Source: Granulosicoccus antarcticus IMCC3135
GTDB lineage: Bacteria > Pseudomonadota > Gammaproteobacteria > Granulosicoccales > Granulosicoccaceae
Assembly: GCF_002215215.1 (NCBI RefSeq)
Contig: NZ_CP018632.1
Coordinates: 5,576,501 to 5,640,500, forward strand
Reading direction: 5' to 3'
Length of the DNA: 64,000 nucleotides
The notes below the pieces were generated by a model. That model did not search any database, had not been told where the DNA came from, and saw nothing but the letters and a program-made list of their open reading frames with translations. A program made the position numbers and the translations under genes. Positions 36,405 through 48,365 of this stretch are shown one piece after another. Numbering within the stretch: position 1 is the first letter of the stretch; each line of letters begins with the position of its first letter.

Positions 36405-38849
36405 TCATACCCTTAGAATCGCCCCGTGTGCGATCTCAAGTGCAGCGACGATCTTGGCGACCACCTGCTCCACTTCCGCGTCTTCTAGAGTGCGCGAAAA
36501 TCCTTGTAGAATCAAGCCTAAGGCCATGCTTTTCTTACCTTCCGCCACCTTCTCCCCCTGGTAGACATCGAAGACTCTGACGTCTTGCAGTATAGCGGGC
36601 GCCTGTTCACGAATAACTTCGATGATGGACTGGCAAGTGACCGACTCGTCCACTAGCAGCGCCAGATCACGGCGAACTTGTGGAAATTTGGACATCGGCT
36701 TCGCCTTCGGCACACTTGCCAGAGACAGTGCATGCAGAGACAACTCGAAAACCACGGGCATAACGCTCAGATCGAGTGACTGCTGCAATGCCGGATTCAA
36801 CGCCCCCACATAACCTACCAGCACACCGTTAACTTCCATACCGGCGCGCTGACCTGGATGCAACATGGCCAGATCAGTAGGCACGTAGGCAATACTGACC
36901 CCGTTAGCCTGAGAGAACATTGCCTCAAGATCCGCCTTGATCGAGTAGAAGTCTGCCTCCCTTACCGTTGCGTTCCAGTTTTCGGCAGACAGTCGTCCAA
37001 CCACCAGTCCCGCGATCATGTTTTGTTGCTGAACACCGGTATCGCTTTGCAGATCCGCACCATGATCTGCGGACAAATAGGCGTCCAGCCCCGCAGTCGA
37101 TGCCCCCTCATTGTTGGACAAAAAACGCAAACCCGTTTCAAATAATGACATCGAACTGATCTGCCGCGACAAATTGCGCTGCATTGTTGACACCAGACCA
37201 CCCACAAGCGTGGTACGCATGACGCCCAGCTCGGATGAAATGGGATTAGCCAAGGGCAGTGCTTTCAAATCAGGGCGCAAGAGCTCCTGCCGGGCGGCTT
37301 CAACAAAACTGTAAGTGACCACTTCCTGATAGCCACGATTCACCAGCAAGCGTTTGGTTGCCATCGGTGACACTGCGCTTTCGGGCACTGCACGCAAAAC
37401 AGGTCGATAAGTGGGCGAGGTTCTTGGCAGCGAGTCATAACCAAGAATACGGGCGACCTCTTCAATATAGTCCTCCTCGATAGCCAGGTCATAACGGTAG
37501 CTGGGGGCAGATACCTGCCAACCGTCCGCCGTCGTTTCATTGCGAATACCCAGACGCGTGAAAATCATCGAAACAGTGGCAACCTCGGGATTGATACCCA
37601 GCACCCTCTGCAAACGTGCTCGGCGCACCAGCACATCCAGACGAGCTGGCATGCGCGCATCATCCTGCCAATCCGTGATCGGACCGGCCTGACCACCGGC
37701 GATGGCACGCATCAGCCCCGTGGCATATTCCAGAGCCTCGCGCTGACCAGCAGGGTCCACACCTCGCTCGAACCGATGCGCAGACTCTGTATGACTGGCG
37801 TAACGACGTGGCTTGCCGGCAATGATCTCAGGCAAAAACAGCGCACTTTCAAAAAAGATACGCGTGGTTTTCTCGTCTACCGACGTTGATTCTCCCCCCA
37901 TGATGCCAGCGATACCAATCGGACCACGATCATCAGCAATGATCGTTGTATCCTCATCCAGCGCTACATCCCGACCATCGAGCAACACCAGTCGCTCACC
38001 CGCTCGTGCGAGTCGCACCTGGATGCCTCCCTGCAATTTGTCAGCATCAAAGGCATGCATGGGCTGACCCAGCTCTTGCATGACATAGTTGGTGATATCC
38101 ACGGCAGGACTGATGGCGCGCACACCGGCACGGCGCAAGCGTTCGATCATCCAACCAGGAGTGGCACATCCGGGCGTCAGCTGGGTAAGCATGCGGCCAG
38201 TGAAACGCACACAAGCACTTTGCCCATCCACAACGACAGAGTGCTGATCATCCACTTCCACCGGCGTTTCATTGATTTCCCGCACTTGCAGCGCCAGATC
38301 GTTCCGCGCACACAGATCCCGAGCGATACCGCGAATACTCAGACAATCACCACGATCCGGGGTCAGGTCGATATCAATGATGGAGTCGTCCAGCTCCAGG
38401 TAGGCAACAAGATCAGTACCGGTAACCGCATCATCGGGCAACTCCATGATTCCGTCGCGCTCTTCCGACAAACCCAGCTCGGCCGCCGAACACAACATCC
38501 CCATGGAGACCTGCCCACGTAGTTTGGCTTTTTTCAGTTTTGTCCCATCAGGCATTCTGCCACCAACCTGTGCCAGCGCGGTGGTCAGACCTGCACGCGC
38601 ATTAGGCGCACCACAGATCACTTGAATCAACTCTTCCGCACCGCAATCAACTTCACAGACGCGCAATCGATCGGCATCCGGATGCTGTTGAATATTCACG
38701 ATGCGGGCAACTACCACCCCCTTGAAGTCAGGCGCAGCCGATACGATTTCATCGACTTCCAGACCCATGAAAGTGAGCTGCTCACCCAGACCCTGTGTAT
38801 CAACAGGTGGGTTGACCCACTCTCGCAGCCATTTCTCACTGAATTTCAT
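36405..38849 (-). CDS. pheT: Phenylalanine-tRNA ligase beta subunit
   Basis: An 814-residue protein (E. coli 795). Domains in order: the N-terminal B1 ([20 protein letters not shown]); the tRNA-binding/OB EMAP-like domain (about 40-150: [30 protein letters not shown]); B3/B4 editing domain (about 210-370: [41 protein letters not shown]); B5 (about 400-470); the catalytic-like core ([30 protein letters not shown]); and the C-terminal FDX-ACB anticodon-binding domain ([17 protein letters not shown] to [17 protein letters not shown]). It forms the alpha2-beta2 enzyme with PheS, whose gene ends 12 bases upstream. Confidence 0.97.
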   Translation of the reverse strand: MKFSEKWLREWVNPPVDTQGLGEQLTFMGLEVDEIVSAAPDFKGVVVARIVNIQQHPDADRLRVCEVDCGAEELIQVICGAPNARAGLTTALAQVGGRMPDGTKLKKAKLRGQVSMGMLCSAAELGLSEERDGIMELPDDAVTGTDLVAYLELDDSIIDIDLTPDRGDCLSIRGIARDLCARNDLALQVREINETPVEVDDQHSVVVDGQSACVRFTGRMLTQLTPGCATPGWMIERLRRAGVRAISPAVDITNYVMQELGQPMHAFDADKLQGGIQVRLARAGERLVLLDGRDVALDEDTTIIADDRGPIGIAGIMGGESTSVDEKTTRIFFESALFLPEIIAGKPRRYASHTESAHRFERGVDPAGQREALEYATGLMRAIAGGQAGPITDWQDDARMPARLDVLVRRARLQRVLGINPEVATVSMIFTRLGIRNETTADGWQVSAPSYRYDLAIEEDYIEEVARILGYDSLPRTSPTYRPVLRAVPESAVSPMATKRLLVNRGYQEVVTYSFVEAARQELLRPDLKALPLANPISSELGVMRTTLVGGLVSTMQRNLSRQISSMSLFETGLRFLSNNEGASTAGLDAYLSADHGADLQSDTGVQQQNMIAGLVVGRLSAENWNATVREADFYSIKADLEAMFSQANGVSIAYVPTDLAMLHPGQRAGMEVNGVLVGYVGALNPALQQSLDLSVMPVVFELSLHALSLASVPKAKPMSKFPQVRRDLALLVDESVTCQSIIEVIREQAPAILQDVRVFDVYQGEKVAEGKKSMALGLILQGFSRTLEDAEVEQVVAKIVAALEIAHGAILRV

Positions 38850-38861
38850 GTGATTTCTCGC

Positions 38862-40014
<1,153 letters not shown>

Positions 40015-40019
<5 letters not shown>

Positions 40020-40389
40020 CAGGCAGATTGACTGCAGGCAAGGCGGCTTTTGCTTTATCGACAATCGCTACAAATGCTGCATCGTCAGAAAAAGCCAAAG
40101 CAGCCAGCATCTTTCGATCTACTTCGATACCGGCAATCTTCAGACCCTGCATCAGGCGGCTGTACGTAATGTCGTTAGCACGAGCAGCAGCATTGATTCG
40201 TGCAATCCACAAACGACGGAATGTACGCTTCTTTGCTTTACGGTCACGATAAGCATATTGACCTGCTTTCGTAACTGCCTGCTTGGCAACACGAAAGACA
40301 CGACTGCGTGCACCGCGGTAGCCTTTCGCCTGCTTGAGGATTTTCTTGTGACTTGCGCGCGCCGTGACGCCGCGTTTAACTCTTGGCAT
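40015..40389 (-). CDS. rplT: 50S ribosomal protein L20
   Basis: A 124-residue protein (E. coli 118) with the family sequence throughout: [79 protein letters not shown] and a slightly longer Ala-rich tail ([11 protein letters not shown]). L20 binds 23S rRNA early in assembly and, in E. coli, represses its own operon by binding the rpmI leader. It follows rpmI by 11 bases. Confidence 0.98.
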
Positions 40390-40400
40390 TGCTCAGATTC

Positions 40401-40604
40401 CTAGCGAAGGTTGGGTAACATGCGTTTGATCAGGACCACATCGTTCTGATGAACCATGTCTCCACCACGTAGATGACGCTTACGCTTGGTGCTTTTCTTG
40501 GTCATGATATGGCGCATGTGTGAACTCTTGCGCTTGTAACCACCTGAACCTGTGCGCTTGAACCGTTTTGCGGCTCCGGACACGGACTTTTGCTTGTTGG
40601 ACAC
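40401..40604 (-). CDS. rpmI: 50S ribosomal protein L35
   Basis: 67 residues from a GTG start at 40604 (E. coli 65). The frame is open to 40649, but AGGAG lies exactly seven bases before this GTG and the protein then begins [20 protein letters not shown], in register with the family start. It continues [20 protein letters not shown] and ends KRMLPNL. A 152-base leader separates it from infC. That leader contains a hairpin, GGGGT (40626-40630) / ACCCC (40636-40640), just upstream of the ribosome site, where L20 feedback control acts in E. coli. Confidence 0.95.
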   Translation of the reverse strand: MSNKQKSVSGAAKRFKRTGSGGYKRKSSHMRHIMTKKSTKRKRHLRGGDMVHQNDVVLIKRMLPNLR

Positions 40605-40756
40605 TGTTTGACTCCTGAAATTGAAGGGGTACAAAACCCCGAGTGACAAACACCGGTGACGTCGTAGTGTCGGTACGTCAACGCGGTGGAAAAAGGGCCG
40701 GATCAGAACTGCACAAAGAGTAAACCCTATATGCCTTCCGAACCCAGCCGCCTATC

Positions 40757-41275
40757 TTAATGCTTTTTGGGCGCCATTACCATGACCATTTGCCGACCTT
40801 CGAGCTTCGGGAACTGCTCGACAGTACCTAATTCGGACAAATCCAGCTCGACACGCTTCAATAGCTTGGCACCAAGTTCACGGTGAGCCATTTCACGACC
40901 TCGAAATCGCAGCGTTATCTTGGTCTTATCGCCCTGCTCGAGAAATTTGACAAGGTTACGCAGTTTGACCTGGTAATCGCCATCCTCTGTACCCGGTCGA
41001 AACTTTATTTCCTTGAGCTGAGCCGTCTTCTGCTTCTTGCGACCAGCATTCTGCTTCTTGTTAGCTTCGAACTTGAATCGACCGTGATCCATGATCTTGC
41101 ATACGGGCGGCGAGACGTTTGGCGAAATTTCCACCAGATCCAGATTGGATTCACGCGCCGTTGCCAACGCCCTCTCCAGAGGAACCACTCCCACCTGCTC
41201 ACCTTCAGCAGATATGAGTCTGACCTCCGACACGTCGATCTCGTCGTTTTTCCTATTTACTTTTTTAGCAGAAAT
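40757..41275 (-). CDS. infC: Translation initiation factor IF-3 with AUU start
   Basis: 172 residues when started at ATT 41275 (E. coli 180). The first GTG in frame (41233) would cut off the conserved N-terminal segment [17 protein letters not shown]. The ATT is preceded by AGGAGG eight bases upstream and lies three bases after the thrS stop. AUU initiation is the known autoregulatory device of infC, because IF-3 itself discriminates against it. The N-domain runs to about residue 85, with the linker [20 protein letters not shown]. The C-domain has [36 protein letters not shown] and the end [12 protein letters not shown]. It prevents 50S joining and proofreads the start codon. Confidence 0.97.
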   Translation of the reverse strand: MSAKKVNRKNDEIDVSEVRLISAEGEQVGVVPLERALATARESNLDLVEISPNVSPPVCKIMDHGRFKFEANKKQNAGRKKQKTAQLKEIKFRPGTEDGDYQVKLRNLVKFLEQGDKTKITLRFRGREMAHRELGAKLLKRVELDLSELGTVEQFPKLEGRQMVMVMAPKKH

Positions 41276-41278
41276 ACC

Positions 41279-43216
41279 TCATCCCTCCTGAGCGGCTGTA
41301 CCAACAGCTTGGCCGCGATTTACGACTTCTTGTTCAAGCATCAAATTGAGTTCATCCAAAGTTAAAACACCCAGATCTTCGCCGTTACGAGTTCTTACGG
41401 CAATAGACCGACTTTCCACTTCCCTGTCTCCAGCTACCAACAAATAAGGCACCCGCTGGAGTGTCCATTCGCGAATCTTGAAGCCGATCTTCTCATTACG
41501 GAGATCAGTCTGCACGCGTATCCCACTATTTTGCAACACTTCGGCCACTTCTTCAATGAATTGTGACTGCTTGTCCGTGATATTCATGACAACCGCCTGC
41601 ACTGGCGCCAGCCATAACGGCAGTCTTCCTTCAAAATTCTCTATAAGAATACCGATAAAGCGCTCGAAGGAGCCCAGTATTGCTCTGTGTAACATCACGG
41701 GAACCTGACGGTCTCCGTGTTCGTCAATATAACTGGCATCAAGCCGACCAGGCATTGAGAAATCCACCTGCATCGTGCCGCACTGCCACACCCGACCGAT
41801 ACAATCCTTAAGGGAGAATTCTATCTTGGGACCGTAGAAAGCACCTTCACCGGGCAACTCTTCCCATGGCAGACCTTTGGCATCCAGCGCATCAGCCAAT
41901 GCTTTTTCTGACTTATCCCATGCCTCATCACTGCCCACACGCTTGGGCGGCCTTGTCGACAGACGATAAATAACATCCGTAAAGCCGAAATCCTCATAAA
42001 CAGTATGCAGGAAGTCGATGAAATCACCGACCTCTTCCTGAATCTGCGCCTCCGTGCAAAAAATATGTGCATCGTCCTGAGTAAAGGCGCGGACCCGCAT
42101 GATGCCATGCAGTGCACCTGACATCTCATTGCGATGGCAGGAACCAAACTCTGCCAGTCGCAGCGGCAGGTCACGGTAACTCTTGAGCCCCTGATTGAAT
42201 ACCTGGACATGACAAGGGCAATTCATAGGCTTGACAGCATACCGGCGATCGTCGGTTTCTACCGTAAACATGTCATCACCGAACTTGTCCGCATGCCCAC
42301 TCTTTTCCCATAGGGAAAAATCAACCACTTGAGGTGTGCGTATTTCCTGGTAGCCATGTGCAATCTGTTGCGCACGCATATAGTTTTCAACCGCCAGGTA
42401 GACCGCCCAACCCTTGGGGTGCCAAAAAACCATTCCTGGGGCTTCATCCTGCAGATGAAACAGATCTTGCTGTTTGCCAATCCGGCGATGATCCCGCTTC
42501 TCAGCTTCTGCCACGTTGTGCAAATGCGTCTTCAGCTCTTTCGGGTTCGCGAAAGCGGTACCGTAGATTCGTTGCAACATGGTGTTGTTGGAATCACCAC
42601 GCCAGTAGGCCCCCGCAAGCTTCGTCAGCTTGAATGCCTTGAGATGAGAGGTGTTGGGTACATGCGGACCACGGCAAAGATCAGTGAAATCTCCTTGTGC
42701 ATATAAAGAGAGGGTTTCACCAGCTGGAATGCTTTCGATGATTTCAGCCTTGTAGTCCTCACCAAGACCTTTGAAATAAGTAATGGCTGCATCACGATCG
42801 ATCGTTGAGCGTTCAACCGGAAATGCCTTCTCTGCAAGTTCCTTCATGCGCTCTTCGATCGTCACCAGATCTTCTGGCGTAAAGGATCGTTCGTAATCGA
42901 AATCGTAATAGAAGCCATCTTCAATGACCGGCCCGATCGACACTTGTGCCGATGGAAACAACTGTTTTACCGCCTGCGCCAGCAGATGAGCGGTGCTATG
43001 TCGCAAGAGTGGTAAGGCTTCTTCGCTTTTATTGGTAACAACTGACAAGGTTGCATCACTTGTCATTTGATGACTGGCATCAACCAGCTCACCATTGACG
43101 ATACCGGCGAGCGTGGCTTTTGCCAGGCCAGGGCCAATATCGGCAGCGACATCCATAACGGATACCGCTTCAGGGTACTGACGAGTACTGCCGTCAGGCA
43201 ATGTAATAACGGGCAT
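41279..43216 (-). CDS. thrS: Threonine-tRNA ligase
   Basis: A 645-residue protein (E. coli 642). The N-terminal TGS domain (1-62: [20 protein letters not shown]) is followed by the editing domain (about 63-225: [34 protein letters not shown]). The class II core has [22 protein letters not shown] zinc Cys ([12 protein letters not shown]), [41 protein letters not shown] and [19 protein letters not shown]. The C-terminal anticodon domain has [17 protein letters not shown]. It heads the thrS-infC-rpmI-rplT cluster. GGAG lies six bases before the ATG. Two stem-loops resembling tRNA anticodon arms lie just upstream, so autoregulation by ThrS binding its own mRNA is likely. Confidence 0.97.
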   Translation of the reverse strand: MPVITLPDGSTRQYPEAVSVMDVAADIGPGLAKATLAGIVNGELVDASHQMTSDATLSVVTNKSEEALPLLRHSTAHLLAQAVKQLFPSAQVSIGPVIEDGFYYDFDYERSFTPEDLVTIEERMKELAEKAFPVERSTIDRDAAITYFKGLGEDYKAEIIESIPAGETLSLYAQGDFTDLCRGPHVPNTSHLKAFKLTKLAGAYWRGDSNNTMLQRIYGTAFANPKELKTHLHNVAEAEKRDHRRIGKQQDLFHLQDEAPGMVFWHPKGWAVYLAVENYMRAQQIAHGYQEIRTPQVVDFSLWEKSGHADKFGDDMFTVETDDRRYAVKPMNCPCHVQVFNQGLKSYRDLPLRLAEFGSCHRNEMSGALHGIMRVRAFTQDDAHIFCTEAQIQEEVGDFIDFLHTVYEDFGFTDVIYRLSTRPPKRVGSDEAWDKSEKALADALDAKGLPWEELPGEGAFYGPKIEFSLKDCIGRVWQCGTMQVDFSMPGRLDASYIDEHGDRQVPVMLHRAILGSFERFIGILIENFEGRLPLWLAPVQAVVMNITDKQSQFIEEVAEVLQNSGIRVQTDLRNEKIGFKIREWTLQRVPYLLVAGDREVESRSIAVRTRNGEDLGVLTLDELNLMLEQEVVNRGQAVGTAAQEG

Positions 43217-43230
43217 TTGGATCTCCAGTG

Positions 43231-43286
43231 GTGACCGATACGAGAGGTCACTTAAGTTATCAGTGGTGACCCCTACGCAAGGCCAC
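43231..43286 (-). promoter_or_regulatory. Predicted thrS translational operator: two anticodon-arm mimics
   Basis: In the transcript, the upstream stem-loop (43286-43266) has arms GTGGCC and GGTCAC around loop TTGCGTAGG. The downstream one (43251-43231) has arms GTGACC and GGTCAC around loop TCTCGTATC. Both stems are six pairs (one G-U in the first), both loops nine bases, and CGTA occupies loop positions 4-7 in both. A 14-base A/T-rich linker separates them. The downstream stem ends four bases before the GGAG ribosome site of thrS. In E. coli, ThrS represses its own mRNA through two stem-loops that mimic the tRNA-Thr anticodon arm (CGU), either side of a single-stranded linker. The match of layout is strong; binding is inferred. 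Confidence 0.75.
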
Positions 43287-43417
43287 GTGTGATCGTGAAC
43301 GGCGATGTTACTGCAATTCGCCAGCCTGGTGGCTGCTTGCCTGTCTGACAGAATGAACAGAAAACTGCGAAATCAGTGAACGTGATGAAAATAAGCAAAA
43401 TAATATTGCACCAGGTG

Positions 43418-43446
43418 TTGACCGGAGCGATTCGCTTCCTTACACT
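43418..43446 (+). promoter_or_regulatory. Sigma-70 promoter of tRNA-Val
   Basis: -35 TTGACC (43418-43423) and -10 TACACT (43441-43446) with exactly 17 bases between, ending 13 bases before the tRNA 5' end. The -35 hexamer is identical to that of the tRNA-Asn promoter. Confidence 0.78.
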
Positions 43447-43459
43447 ACGGCCCAACGGC

Positions 43460-43536
43460 AGGCGCGTAGCTCAGTTGGTTAGAGCATCACCTTGACATGG
43501 TGGGGGTCGTTGGTTCGAATCCAATCGCGCCTACCA
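43460..43536 (+). tRNA. tRNA-Val (anticodon GAC)
   Basis: A 77-base cloverleaf. The acceptor stem AGGCGCG pairs with CGCGCCT, followed by A and encoded CCA. The D arm is GCTC...GAGC, the anticodon loop TTGACAT has GAC at 43494-43496, the extra arm is GGGGTC, and the T arm is GGTTCGAATCC. It reads GUC/GUU. A run of seven T residues starts two bases after the CCA and may assist termination. Confidence 0.97.
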
Positions 43537-43573
43537 ATTTTTTTCTTATTATGTTGTGTCTTTTACGTTGTGA

Positions 43574-44971
<1,398 letters not shown>

Positions 44972-44981
44972 GATTGCTTCT

Positions 44982-45006
44982 GCAGAGCCAGCAATGCTGG
45001 CTCTGC
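44982..45006 (+). terminator. Perfect 11-base hairpin after purB
   Basis: Arms GCAGAGCCAGC (44982-44992) and GCTGGCTCTGC (44996-45006) with a three-base AAT loop, 11 bases after the purB stop. There is no T-run, so it may be a terminator of low intrinsic strength or an mRNA 3' stabiliser. Confidence 0.55.
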
Positions 45007-45089
45007 TATCTGCTATGCCCGCACAACTGCTCGGATGTGTTCGTCTTCTTCAGGCCAGGCCTGATTGACATCAGCTGGATACCTCGCTC

Positions 45090-46253
45090 ATGCCCTACTC
45101 CCACATTCAATGGCCTGAAGGGCTGGATGAAGCACGTTTTCTTGCTGAGTACTGGCAACAAAAACCGCTGTTGATCAGACAAGCCTTACCGGACTTCGAA
45201 ACACCTCTTCCCGCTGATGAACTGGCTGGCTTGTCGCTTGAACCGGAAACCACACCTCGCCTGATAACACAGGATGGCACGGGTGCCTACCATCTGGAGC
45301 ACGGCCCGTTTGAGGCAGATCGTTTCGAAACATTAACCGGCAACGACTGGTCATTACTGGTTACCGATGTTGAAAAACATCTGCCAGACATTCTCCATTA
45401 CTTGCAGCCATTCGGCTTCCTTCCTGGCTGGCGCATAGATGATCTGATGATCAGTTACGCACCGTTGGGAGCTTCGGTGGGCGCACACATCGATGAATAC
45501 GATGTTTTTCTCTTGCAGGCAAGCGGCGCTCGACGCTGGTCCATAGAAGCACCGGCTGCAGCAAGCTACGAATTGGTGCCGGACTCGGAGCTCAAATTAC
45601 TCTCATCATTCAAAGCCACTGATACCTGGGAGCTTGAGGCTGGCGATCTTTTGTACCTGCCACCCGGCGTCCCGCATCATGGTGTGGCAAGTGCCGAACC
45701 TTGCACAACCTGGTCGATAGGGTTTCGCGCGCCAACAACGGCAGATTTCGTCATGCGCATGGCAGAGATGATCTGCGAAAAACTGCCCAAACAGCGCTAC
45801 ACCGATGCGCCACTGACACCCGCAACACCCGGTGAAATAGACGGTAACGCATTGGCACGCTTTGCTGATATCTGGAACCAGGCAATCGGCTCGAACAAGG
45901 AAACTCTGGCCATGATGACCGGACAGTTTCTGACAGAGTCTGCCAACGTAAGTAATACGTCGCGTGTCGATGATGACGAATCACTGGATTCTTTCGCTGA
46001 TGATTACTGGCAGGCAGCACCGTTCAGTCGTTTTGCCTGGCGATCACTTTCAGATGACAATAGTGACAATGCGACTGTGCAACTATTTGTCGATGGTGAA
46101 GCGCATCAATGCAGCCGCCGATTCGCGATCGAGCTGTGTCGTGCTGGCAATAGCATAAACAGTACCGATCATCAGCTATCGACAGACGATGCCACTCTAC
46201 TGAGACAGCTGGCTTTCGAAGGATCTCTGATGAGGCAAGAAGACGAAGAGTAG
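45090..46253 (+). CDS. roxA: Ribosomal protein L16 arginine hydroxylase (RoxA/YcfD)
   Basis: A 387-residue JmjC/cupin oxygenase (E. coli RoxA 373). It opens MPYSHIQWPEGLDEARFLAE with YWQQKPLLIRQALP, the family start. The iron facial triad is His133 and Asp135 in GAHIDEYDVFLLQ and His196 in LPPGVPHHGVA. FLPGWRIDDLMISYAPLGAS supplies the 2-oxoglutarate region. The C-terminal winged-helix-like part (about 210-387) is present. It hydroxylates an arginine of L16 using oxygen and 2-oxoglutarate. The neighbouring gene is purB, as in many gammaproteobacteria where ycfD lies near purB. It ends 45 bases from a convergent response-regulator gene. Confidence 0.93.
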   Translation: MPYSHIQWPEGLDEARFLAEYWQQKPLLIRQALPDFETPLPADELAGLSLEPETTPRLITQDGTGAYHLEHGPFEADRFETLTGNDWSLLVTDVEKHLPDILHYLQPFGFLPGWRIDDLMISYAPLGASVGAHIDEYDVFLLQASGARRWSIEAPAAASYELVPDSELKLLSSFKATDTWELEAGDLLYLPPGVPHHGVASAEPCTTWSIGFRAPTTADFVMRMAEMICEKLPKQRYTDAPLTPATPGEIDGNALARFADIWNQAIGSNKETLAMMTGQFLTESANVSNTSRVDDDESLDSFADDYWQAAPFSRFAWRSLSDDNSDNATVQLFVDGEAHQCSRRFAIELCRAGNSINSTDHQLSTDDATLLRQLAFEGSLMRQEDEE

Positions 46254-46298
46254 AGGCCTGAAGCAAACTCTCAATGTGCCGGTATACTTCACGAACCT

Positions 46299-46694
46299 CT
46301 AAAGGCTCTCAGGCTTTAGCTGCTCGCCATGGTTTGACACTTTCTGGATATAGTCGATCAACTCAATGGATTTGAACGGCTTTTCGAAAAGCTCCAGGGC
46401 TCCTGCGGCAATCGCGCTTTCACGAAGGCCTGGTTGCTTGCTGGCAGTCATGATGATTTTCTTGATTGATGCGGTCCGAACATCTTCGGAAAAATGTCCC
46501 ATCACTTCAAAACCGGTACCGTCTGGCAGGTTGTAGTCAATCAGCGCTAAATCCGGCGGGTTCTCACGGGCGACACGGCATGCCTCTCCCCTGTCATGCG
46601 CAACATTGACCTCATAACCTTCAGCTTTCAAGCGTATCTTCAGCGCCAGGGCAATGTACATGTCATCCTCGACAAGAAGGATTCGATTAAGCAT
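46299..46694 (-). CDS. Single-domain response regulator (CheY-like), distal gene
   Basis: A 131-residue protein that is one receiver domain and a short tail, with no output domain. LLVEDD gives Asp10/Asp11, the phosphoacceptor is Asp53 in DLALIDYNLPDGTGFEV, Thr83 is in IIMTASK, and Lys105 is in LFEKPFKSIELI. All residues needed for phosphorylation are present. It is last in a three-gene leftward cassette, 19 bases after a small HisKA-like protein, and is a paralogue of the first gene with the same key positions (53, 83, 105). It must act through protein contacts. Its convergent neighbour is roxA. Confidence 0.9.
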   Translation of the reverse strand: MLNRILLVEDDMYIALALKIRLKAEGYEVNVAHDRGEACRVARENPPDLALIDYNLPDGTGFEVMGHFSEDVRTASIKKIIMTASKQPGLRESAIAAGALELFEKPFKSIELIDYIQKVSNHGEQLKPESL

Positions 46695-46713
46695 TCACTT
46701 TTTGCTCGTTTAG

Positions 46714-47010
46714 CTATGGACTGCGGACAAGCCTGTGCAGCAATTCGGTCAATTTTTCGGACGACAATTGCAGCATGGGGAGACATTGATCAAGGTCTTC
46801 TTCGAAAATCTCCTGAACCTTTAATCGAACAGAAGTCTCGTACTTCATGCCATTGATCTCTGCTTGATTACAGTCCATCGGCGTAATGGATTTCAACAGC
46901 TCAGTAAGCTCTAGCAGAGACACATGCACCTCATGCTGCAAGCCGCCATGGTTCACCATAGCGGCTCGTACATCATGCAGAAGAATTGCTTTTTGTTCAG
47001 CGGTATCCAT
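46714..47010 (-). CDS. Small stand-alone HisKA-like (DHp) protein between two receivers
   Basis: A 98-residue helical protein. It opens with QKAILLHDVRAAMVNHGGLQ, in which HDVR (His12) looks like the H-box of HisKA histidine kinases. The second predicted helix (VQEIFEEDLDQCLPMLQLSS, EKLTELLHRLV) has the pattern of the X-box helix. There is no ATP-binding domain, transmembrane segment or sensory domain. It starts 12 bases after the upstream receiver and ends 19 bases before the other. I infer a histidine phosphotransfer or dimerisation protein relaying between the two receivers. The homology is judged by eye, and an unrelated four-helix bundle remains possible. Confidence 0.55.
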   Translation of the reverse strand: MDTAEQKAILLHDVRAAMVNHGGLQHEVHVSLLELTELLKSITPMDCNQAEINGMKYETSVRLKVQEIFEEDLDQCLPMLQLSSEKLTELLHRLVRSP

Positions 47011-47022
47011 CAGCCAGACCGA

Positions 47023-47388
47023 TCAGTGAGCCAAACTGTCAATGGCTTCAACCAACTGAGCGGCCTGAAAGGGTTTTTCCAGGTAACGACTATCGTGATA
47101 GGTAGACGCCCGTTCACGCATGGCAGGGTCTTTGCTAGCAGTTATGAAGATGATCGGAGTTGAACTCAGAGAAGCAGATGCACGCAAGCGATCGGCAACG
47201 ACAAAGCCACTACCACCAGGAAGATTGATATCCAGCAGAATGACTTCCGGTTGACACCGTACCGCCGCCTTCATTGCATACACTGCGTCGGCAGCAGAAT
47301 CGACAAGATAGCCCATGGATTTCAGGCGTAACGATAGAGCCATCGAAATTTTCTTGTCGTCCTCAACCAATAAGATTGTGTTTGTCAT
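47023..47388 (-). CDS. Single-domain response regulator (CheY-like), proximal gene
   Basis: A 121-residue receiver domain alone: TILLVEDDKKISMALSLRLK (Asp10, Asp11), the phosphoacceptor Asp53 in VILLDINLPGGSGFVVADRL, Thr83 in IIFITASKDPAMRE and Lys105 in YLEKPFQAAQLVEAI. It is first in the three-gene leftward cassette and is paralogous to the distal receiver. No output domain is present. A sensor kinase for the cassette is not in the window. The 167-base gap upstream toward kdsB must hold the promoter. Confidence 0.9.
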   Translation of the reverse strand: MTNTILLVEDDKKISMALSLRLKSMGYLVDSAADAVYAMKAAVRCQPEVILLDINLPGGSGFVVADRLRASASLSSTPIIFITASKDPAMRERASTYHDSRYLEKPFQAAQLVEAIDSLAH

Positions 47389-47555
47389 ATTGTTCTTATT
47401 CTTAGCCCAACACAGGTGCGTGATTAGCGCTTGAAAGGGCTAACGGCACACAGACACCTGTCCTGAGCGCAGAATCTGACTGCGTCACGCATTTAGCTCA
47501 TTGCATGACTACATTCTGGGAGCTGGCTCTCTGAACACGATGAAACCAATCGTCT

Positions 47556-48338
47556 TCAGTGCATTTCGAATTGTGATGCAAGTAACGGCTCCAGCACAGC
47601 GACATCATCAGGGTGATCAATTCCTCGCGCACTACTCGCCTCTACTTCCCCCACATGAATTCGCCCCCCATGATAGAGAACTCGCAGCTGCTCCAGCTGC
47701 TCTTCAAGCTCCAGTGTGCAGGCTTTCAACTCATGATAATCCAGCAAATAGCCGCACCGATAAGCATAGAGACCAATATGCAAAAAGGCCGCGGGGAAGC
47801 TGTCCGCTGCTCCATCGTCGGTTACTGACAAGTCGCGACGCACTGGAATCGATGCCCTGCTGAAGTACAAAGCCATGTCACGTTTGTCTCGAACGACTTT
47901 GACACGATTGGCATCTCGATAATCTTGTACATTCTGAATCGGCATGCACAAAGTCGCCATATCGGCCTCGGCAACCCGCTCCAGATTGCCAGCCAGAAGG
48001 TCGAGATGATGGGCAGGCGTTGCCGGCTCATCTCCTTGCAAGCCCACAATCACGCGGCCCTGATCCCAATTTCTGACTCGTGCCACTTCGGCAATGCGAT
48101 CGGTGCCACTCGGATGATCCGGATCTGTCATCTGGACATCCACTCCGGCCTCGACACAGACGGCCCGTATGCGCTCATCATCAGTTGCAACAATCACCGA
48201 TTCGGCAGCGGACTCCTGCGCTCTGGCAATGGTATGCAGAATCATCGGTTTACCATTAAGCAGGTGCAACGGTTTGCCCGGAAACCGACTCGAAGCATAG
48301 CGTGCAGGTATGACGATCGTATAACTCTGGCCACTCAT
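47556..48338 (-). CDS. kdsB: CMP-3-deoxy-manno-octulosonate cytidylyltransferase
   Basis: A 260-residue protein (E. coli 248). It has the N-terminal nucleotide-binding block YTIVIPARYASSRFPGKPLH, VIVATDDERIRAVC, MTDPDHPSGTDRIAEVA, VGLQGDEPATPAHHLDLLA, FSRASIPVRRD, FLHIGLYAYR and LEQLRVLYHGGRIHVGEVE. It activates Kdo with CTP for lipid A-core synthesis in the cytoplasm. It lies 27 bases after lpxK on the same strand; the lpxK-kdsB pair follows msbA, a usual envelope cluster. Confidence 0.95.
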   Translation of the reverse strand: MSGQSYTIVIPARYASSRFPGKPLHLLNGKPMILHTIARAQESAAESVIVATDDERIRAVCVEAGVDVQMTDPDHPSGTDRIAEVARVRNWDQGRVIVGLQGDEPATPAHHLDLLAGNLERVAEADMATLCMPIQNVQDYRDANRVKVVRDKRDMALYFSRASIPVRRDLSVTDDGAADSFPAAFLHIGLYAYRCGYLLDYHELKACTLELEEQLEQLRVLYHGGRIHVGEVEASSARGIDHPDDVAVLEPLLASQFEMH

Positions 48339-48365
48339 TGCTCAGAATTCCTCACACAAATGACA

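Noticed and set aside
40605..40649. Upstream start for rpmI giving 82 residues
   Set aside because: The added residues do not match L35, and AGGAG is ideally placed for the GTG at 40604.
43266..43271. GGTCACCACTG duplication before thrS as a simple direct repeat
   Set aside because: The repeats are better explained as the 3' arms and flanks of the two operator stem-loops.
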